A DNA stretch of 64,000 nucleotides from Apricaphanius iberus (Eukaryota; Chordata; Actinopteri; Cyprinodontiformes; Aphaniidae). Of the stretch, positions 57,843-64,000 are shown one piece after another. A model generated the notes under the pieces. It saw nothing but the letters and a program-made list of their open reading frames with translations, was not told where the DNA came from and searched no databases. The stretch's first letter is position 1, and every line of letters begins with the position of its first letter. The position numbers were made by a program, and so were the translations under genes. Where the stretch lies: contig JAPXFQ010000250.1 of assembly GCA_028564705.1 (NCBI GenBank), positions 434,001 through 498,000 on the forward strand, written 5' to 3'.

Positions 57843-57848
57843 TTTATT
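57843..57848 (-). promoter_or_regulatory. Candidate lipin poly(A) signal
   Basis: AATAAA on the minus strand lies about 1.0 kb after the lipin stop. The interval 57850-58870 has no open frames of note and includes a (TA)n tract, as expected of a 3'UTR. Confidence 0.4.
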
Positions 57849-57858
57849 GCAAACAAAA

Positions 57859-57860
57859 TG

Positions 57861-57888
<28 letters not shown>
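57859..57888. repeat. (TA)n microsatellite in presumed lipin 3'UTR
   Basis: About 14 TA repeats lie directly next to the candidate AATAAA at 57843-57848, upstream in the transcript. Confidence 0.95.
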
Positions 57889-57891
<3 letters not shown>

Positions 57892-58870
57892 AAACCATTC
57901 AACCAAAAATTATGAATATACAACGGCATTATTAGTACCAGCAATTGTTTACAAATATTTTATGTTGTACATTTGGTTTACAGAAAAACTGTTCAATTTT
58001 GGACCACCTGGACGGTAAAACATGCAAAAATACATCATAACTCCATCACTGTTGTACATACATATCTACATCTGCAATGCAACTCACTGTTAAGTCTCAA
58101 ATCTGCTGCTCAGTAGTGTAGTGTACATTTCGTGCTATTATAAACTTAGTATTACACAATGTGCGTGGCCTCAAATGACAGTGATCAAATTCAATGGTCC
58201 TTTCACATTACATAAAATTCTAATGCTACATGACCCTTAGTCTTGAGTCAGTTTTTAAATCTATTAGTCCAACTCCATAGGATTTTATTTTCCCTAGTAA
58301 AGTGCAAATTTAAAGCGGTCACTGATGATCAGAAACTAACTCAAACTCATAAAACAGATCCTATAATTGAGATTCAATTAAAATGCATATTCAAATAGCC
58401 TTTGGTTTATTGTTAAAGGGAGCTGTAAAACCCAACACGCTATTTGTCTCTATCACATGCACACAACCCAACATGCACAGATGAAAGTACACGGCTGGGT
58501 CTATACAATCCAATCTCCACAAGCCTCAATTAAGGCAAAAAACATTAAGACATTTCTATGATTTAAGCATCACTTTGTGTGTTTTTTAAGTTGACTTTTC
58601 TATGTGCCATTTTTAATACAATTAAAATGTTAAAAAGATTAAATATTATCTATATATCATCTAAAAAGGTAGTGACAGGAAGACAATCTTAAAATCTACA
58701 AGATATTAATTATTCAGTGACCCCGACTTGAATAATTTAATTGAGATCAGTCTTTGAGTGAAGTATAAAATCAACAGGTACCTCGTTATGTTGTTATCAA
58801 AGGTGATCGCCCTGTGAATGTATATGCATTTTGTGTGCATGTATGGTTTAGACCGATTTAGGAAGTTGGT

Positions 58871-59021
58871 CTACAGCAGCGAGTCCATGTCCAGTTTTGG
58901 CAGAGGCTCTTTCCAGTAGGAGAAGCTGCTGTAGTCAGGACAGTCCAGAACTGAGGAGTTACTACCCTCAGCAGAAAGCATGGGGAAGAAATGCTCAACC
59001 AACCCACTCAGGTGGTTATAC
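58871..59021 (-). CDS. lpin3: Lipin terminal coding exon
   Basis: It encodes [20 protein letters not shown], then [16 protein letters not shown] and KLDMDSLL before TAG at 58871-58873. This lipin 2/3-type C-terminus separates it from LPIN1. Confidence 0.93.
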
Positions 59022-62000
59022 CTGCAGAAAATACAAGTGCAACCAGAAGGTTAGAAATCTGAATGATTCCCATGAGCGTATGACTGAAAGTCACAATGAT
59101 TCCTTTTACCTAAAAAACATAGGGTTTTTTGTGTTTTTTTTTAAGAAACTGATGTTATACTTACGAAGACTTGTTGCCTTTAGTCATCTCTTGGATTAAC
59201 TCTCCTTTTGGGTTCACTGTAAATATTCTAGCCTCAGACACTCCAACCTGCTTATAGGCATATGCATCCTGCAAAAACATTACAGATAAGTTTTAGTTCA
59301 AAGGTTAACAGAACCTTAAAACTATTGGTGTACAATAAAATCTTTTTGACCATCAGACCTAATAGTTTAGGTACAAGTAGCATCATTCTGTTTGGCATTT
59401 ACAATAAATTTAAATTAGTTCAGGACAACACTGTTAAACCAAAATATGCCAATTTCAGTCCCTTTTAGTAAATGTAATGGCGTCTCAATTCATAAGACAA
59501 ATATGTTTTGATGCTTAAAAAAAACAAGTGCCCTAACAGCAGGACATCTGAAGCCAAATGCCCTTAGTTAACTGACATTAGAAAATGCTTTTTAAATTCT
59601 GATAATACACCTGACTATTATTAAAGAAAACTCCATTTATTAATGTAAAATCCAGAGATTACATACAAAAATATTGAAAAATCAGGTTACATCAACTTCT
59701 GTGCCTTTTTGGTTGTGGGGATTTCTTGACAAGTGAAAATGTAACATCCATTAGATTTCTGAAAAATAAAATCTAACTGCCCAAATATGAATATCTTGAT
59801 TATGAGAAGGTTAAATTCTGGACAACGTTCTTGTTAAATGCAGTGAAAGACAGAGTGACCAACTAAGCACAGGCTAAAAAACATAAATTAGACATTATGC
59901 AGATGACATAATGTTTTATCAAATAATCTAATATCCAAATCAAATACATGGCACATCTTTAAAGTTAAGGTTACAGAGAAACATAAACCCTAGCATTGGT
60001 ATGTACAGTGTATTTTGTGTGACCTTGTGCAGCCATCTTTAATCAGTCATTTAAAACAAATGTACGCTTGATTTTCTATGTAAAACAGATTACTTTAAAA
60101 TTCTGATTGGTAAGCCCCATCTGATAGTTTTAATGGAGTCCTGCTTTCCCTAAGATACCCCAACCACTTATTAAAATTGGTAATTACAACCGTTTTATTC
60201 AGAATTGACCATGCAAAAGTGCCACCAGTTCAGTTTGTCCTATGTGTTTTAGATGTCACGCTGGGTCGACACACCTGAATCAAACGATGGTTCATTAATA
60301 GGCCTCTGGTAAACTTGAAGACATGTTGAGGAGGTAATTTAGCCCTTTAAATCAGCTGCGTTATATCAAGGACACATCTAAGACCTCAAGGACATTGCCA
60401 CTTGAGACCCAAAGTTGGACTCCCCTGTTCTAGGTGACTGCCACGAATACAAAACCTGTCATAGCTGACTGTTTCAATCCAGATTGATTCGTTATGATCC
60501 GGCTCCTACTTTTATCAATGCAAACTCCTCTTAGTACAGCTGGCTTGCATGAAATGTAATATTTCTAAATATCTATTGATCCTGTCAAGGACATATGAAA
60601 GTTAGAGCATGAAAGTTCAATCTTATTATGCAGTGTTTCTCTTCTGAATCTTTCCTTTAAATTTATTTTACAATAATAACCCTGATGATTTTCATGCTGC
60701 AAATTTCTGGAAATCAAAGGATCAATAAAGATGTCATAGGTGATATATAGACATTTCCCTCATTCCTTTTTTGCTTATATGCCATTGCATTGCTCCAAAC
60801 TCTTCCTGTGACATAAAGCATCTGAGCAAATTCCAGCTGTTTCAAGAGTGTGCAACTAATGCACTTAAGCACTCATCCAACAGGATGAACCTTTTTATTG
60901 GCATAAAAAGCATAAATCCTTTTTTTGTTGTAATCTGACAGGCCAACACATTGCATTGCAAGCAAACTTTAAAAATGATTACCTACCAGGGCAACTTGTG
61001 CTGGTAGGTAACCTTCACCCCTAACTGACCAGCTGGTGCACCAAAAACAAAATCATAGAAAAAAATCCCCTGAAGAATCCTAGTCTGACAGTAGCCAGAC
61101 TGCAGTATTGCTTACATTAGTCCTGTTGCCAAATGCTGCGTAGAAAGGTTGTCTGTGTGGCCTGAACAAGTCCCTGATGTCACTTAGACAGGCGATCTTA
61201 AAAACCTCTGGCTTCTTCTCAATCACCTCCCTGCAAGAGTTAAAAGAGTTTGTAGCAGATTTAAAAATACTTCATTACACAATATCGTGTAATATCACAA
61301 GTTGCACGTTTTCACACAGCTTGAAGTTGAAAGTGGATTAAAGCCATCTGTCCTAGGTATAATGTGTTTAAAGTGCAATTTAGATCAGTCTTGTTTGTCC
61401 ATCCACTCACAGGCACACTTGGGATAAAATTGGTCCACATCGGTATATACCAATTGTATTGTATCAGGAATCAGGACAGGGTTTTAACTGATACTTCAGA
61501 ATGACTCACATTCTAACTCCAAAATCTGTTTTGCCTGTATAATCAGTTTGTGATATGTGCTGGCTTTACATTTACCAGTACAGGTGTAGATGAACTACAA
61601 TAATGCGATTTGAGTACAGGTTAATTAAGCAGAAAAGAAATATAAATTTTGTTGGGGATAACCCCCCAGAAAAAAAACTGTGTGGGCGCATGGGCAGCCT
61701 TTGCTTAATTATTTTACAATTTTTAAATCAACCTAACTCACTCTAGGCATGTTGCCTTATTTGGGTGGTGGCCTGGGATGGTATCAAATTCCCGGCCTGA
61801 ATCATTGTCCCAGTCCGCCCCTGCTTGTCGCTGTCTTGTTTATTGCAATTAATACCCCAAATGTGGTACAGTTCTAAGGCAATATTGCTTATCTCTTGTT
61901 AGTAGGCATCTGAAGACAGTTTTCTTTTCATAGCCTTTTGTTTCACATAAAGGACAAAAATTGAAAAGAGCTTAGCAGCTTTTAATTAAGCCTAATTTGA

Positions 62001-63903
62001 CCTTTTGACAGGATATGAACTTACACCCTTATCTTGTTACCTGTGTAGTGCTGAAAAGAGACTACTTGGAGCCAGCAATACAGGACCTTTAGGAAGAACA
62101 GTGCCTTGGTCGTTCACCCACTGTAAGTAGTCTTTAGTAATAGCAGCCATGCCAATAGCCCTTGCTGAACAGTACAGGAACTTGTATCCATTTCTGCAAA
62201 GAAAGAATTAACCGTAAATGATTTCATCAAATGAATAATTTAAATATTTGAAAGAAATTCTAAAATACTCAAAACACATAATTAATTGCTTACATAGCAG
62301 GTAAAACAAAAACAGAAAGAAAACACAAAATAATGCCACGTGTTCATTTCCACTGATGTGCTTAAATGTGATCTATCAAGGAACAATTTTCACATACTGG
62401 TGTATTTTGTGATACAGTTTGGCAATTCCTTGGTGTGTCCAGTCTTTTCCAAACTGAGGTAGGATATGACCAAGAGCATCAGACCTGTAGGGGACAGAGA
62501 GTGGAGCTTAATTTAAAAAAGAACAACACTTTTCGTCATAAAGAACAAAGAAAAGAAAAAAGAAATAATCCTTTGATAATCCTTGTGAAAGAAGACATGG
62601 CTTATGTTAAGGCCAGAATTTCTAATGGCAATTTTAATAATACTTGAGGTTAACATCTACATATGATGGATCTATGTCAGTGGATGTCCATCTTGGAAAT
62701 ATCTAAATATGATCAGGCCCGGCACCATGGCAGCCCATTCAAGTATCGTCCCGTCCAAGATAGATTACAGCGCTTTAAATTCCAAATATTAAATGAATTG
62801 ACTCTGGTACACACTTCATACCGGTCGGTGGCAGTAACGCACCAATTTGTTGTTTGCACGCCGTTTATAAACACAAAGAAGTGTGCTGTGTTATTGTTAC
62901 GAAATCTAGCATGTTAAAGGTAGCTCTGATAAATACTCTGAAAACTATGTGAGAGATAAACACAATGAAGAGATTTATCGAGGTTTTGAGTGGCAAATTA
63001 CGTTGGATTTTGGGAGAAGACTTGCTGTGGAATAACTATTTGAAAACAGGACATTAACTGGACTGTTGAGGATGTAGAAAAAATGCTTTTGTTAGAGATG
63101 GCTCTGTTCTAGGTTTTGAAACGTCTCTTCAGATCCGAATGATTAAAATGTTCCAAATTTATAGTGTTTGTTCACTGGGATCAAGGATCTGGAATTCAGT
63201 GTCCTTCTGTGAGGACGGGCTGTCGTTAATTTTATCACAATATCACGGTCTTATTTTAATTTGTCTCTATATTTGGGAATTAACTGACCATTTGCAGACA
63301 CTACTTGTCAAATATTTATTAACTAAAATAACAAAAAAACTAGGCGAGGTTGCCAGCAGTTGGTGCCACTTCATGCTTTCAGTAAACATTGTATGAGAAT
63401 CTCTAGCAACGCAGAGAGAGCGTCTGCCGAGCGTAGTGTAACATTTAGTAGTGGTATTACTGGATCATTGCTGTGACATTCAAGTAACCCTTGTGTCTAT
63501 TTTGGGCCAGAAAAGCATTTCCGGCAGTATTTGAGGCATCTCAGAAAGAATTTTTCAACATGTCCAAAAAAATCTGTGACAGCCTGGCCTTTTTGGAGAT
63601 AAATTTTCATGTTATAGACTCAGAGGCGTAGGAAGGTGATGCTTACCTTAGGTAGCTTATCTTCCTACAGCATTTACAGTAAATGCAAAGCAAATACACG
63701 AACACAGTCATGTGTTTGGGGCACTAGCAAGTAACTTTGTTTTACACGGCTTACTTGGTGATTGTTCCATCAATGTCTGATATGACCACACGATCGTCCC
63801 AGTTCCACAGGTAGATAGCAGCTTCACAGCGACAGGTGCCCTGATATTGTGTAGTAACACTGAACACCACTTTATTGGCTCCCTCACGCAGATTTAGATT
63901 CTC
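58871..63903 (-). CDS. lpin3: Lipin phosphatidate phosphatase, C-terminal part (lipin 3-like)
   Basis: Lipins are Mg2+-dependent phosphatidate phosphatases that make diacylglycerol for triglyceride and phospholipid synthesis, and some act as nuclear co-regulators. Six exons in continuous phase give the last 252 residues: 63755-63903, 62398-62484, 62041-62193, 61116-61230, 59165-59268 and 58871-59021. They cover the HAD-like C-LIP domain. The first holds [12 protein letters not shown] with catalytic DxDxT (DIDGT); then come [63 protein letters not shown] and [14 protein letters not shown]. The end is [20 protein letters not shown] and [20 protein letters not shown] and the terminus resemble LPIN3 more than LPIN2 or LPIN1, from memory. 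The N-LIP domain and the start lie right of the window. No damage is seen. Confidence 0.93.
59165..59268 (-). CDS. lpin3: Lipin exon, C-LIP domain
   Basis: It encodes [20 protein letters not shown] and [14 protein letters not shown]. The Asp and Tyr of DAYAY match the D-V-Y-A-Y block of other lipins. The donor is GTAAGT. Confidence 0.94.
59270..61110. other. Lipin intron, no recognised feature
   Basis: A 1.85-kb intron between coding exons. AT-rich, with no repeat or RNA gene I can support. Confidence 0.6.
61116..61230 (-). CDS. lpin3: Lipin exon, C-LIP domain
   Basis: It encodes [20 protein letters not shown], then [22 protein letters not shown] is a conserved HAD motif. The acceptor is CTCTTGCAG and the donor GTAAGC. 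Confidence 0.95.
62041..62193 (-). CDS. lpin3: Lipin exon, C-LIP domain
   Basis: It encodes [37 protein letters not shown] and SSLFSALH. The Ser and Arg of SAR are conserved HAD motif-II region residues. The acceptor is CTTTGCAG and the donor GTAACA. Confidence 0.95.
62398..62484 (-). CDS. lpin3: Lipin exon, C-LIP domain
   Basis: It encodes [20 protein letters not shown] followed by AKLYHKIH. The acceptor is CCCCTACAG and the donor GTATGT. Confidence 0.93.
62490..63750. other. Lipin intron, no recognised feature
   Basis: A 1.27-kb intron just downstream of the DxDxT exon. GC-richer patches at 62715-62880 and 63340-63440 may be repeat-derived but I cannot name them. Confidence 0.5.
63755..63903 (-). 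CDS. lpin3: Lipin exon with catalytic DxDxT motif
   Basis: It encodes [20 protein letters not shown], then [17 protein letters not shown] and [18 protein letters not shown] carries the aspartate nucleophile of the HAD-like phosphatase. The acceptor is CTCTGTCACCAG and the donor GTAAGC. Confidence 0.95.
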
Positions 63904-64000
63904 CTGGTGACAGAGGAGCAGAGTTTAAAAAAAAAAACACCATACCACAAACAGATATTCTTTAAACTGATTTGATGTTTTTCTACAAACAGTCGGGGTT

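Overview
The window is vertebrate nuclear DNA, almost certainly from a teleost fish. The genes are split into small exons with GT/AG borders. The spacers are AT-rich and hold typical fish repeats: a Rex1-like LINE, L2-like LINE tails, Tc1-like relics, several hAT elements and a tRNA-derived SINE. I cannot fix the species from sequence alone. I see no bacterial, plasmid or CRISPR features, and no rRNA or functional tRNA gene.

All four protein-coding loci lie on the minus strand. (1) 11363-37620: the 5' part of chchd6 (MICOS subunit Mic25), six coding exons including a 21-nt microexon. The CHCH-domain exons were not found and probably lie left of the window, which would make 1-11362 an intron. 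(2) 41710-50760: complete tpra1, a seven-membrane-segment protein; ten coding exons in perfect phase give 387 residues, plus a non-coding first exon. (3) 52440-55970: an RNF135/TRIM-like gene whose RING is broken by a two-base deletion and an in-frame stop, while the 440-codon coiled-coil and B30.2 part stays open. (4) 58871-64000: the last six exons of a lipin gene, closest to lpin3, with the DxDxT phosphatidate phosphatase motif.

The rest is introns and spacers. The best-preserved insertions are: a 2-kb hAT at 6172-8142; a hAT at 24168-26151 with a second hAT-like element nested in it; a Rex1-like LINE beside chchd6 exon 4; a 708-bp hAT MITE at 37952-38659; a Tc1-like end at 42343; a SINE at 44478-44766; a 554-bp hAT MITE at 46074-46627; and a Harbinger-like MITE at 54091-54449. 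There are also (TA)n tracts and a 20-G run.

The four genes have unrelated jobs: mitochondrial cristae organisation, a membrane receptor-like protein, RIG-I-type innate signalling (here decaying) and lipid synthesis. They form no operon or pathway. No wholly new system is evident. The observations most worth following are the broken RING gene, the chchd6 microexon and the nested transposons.
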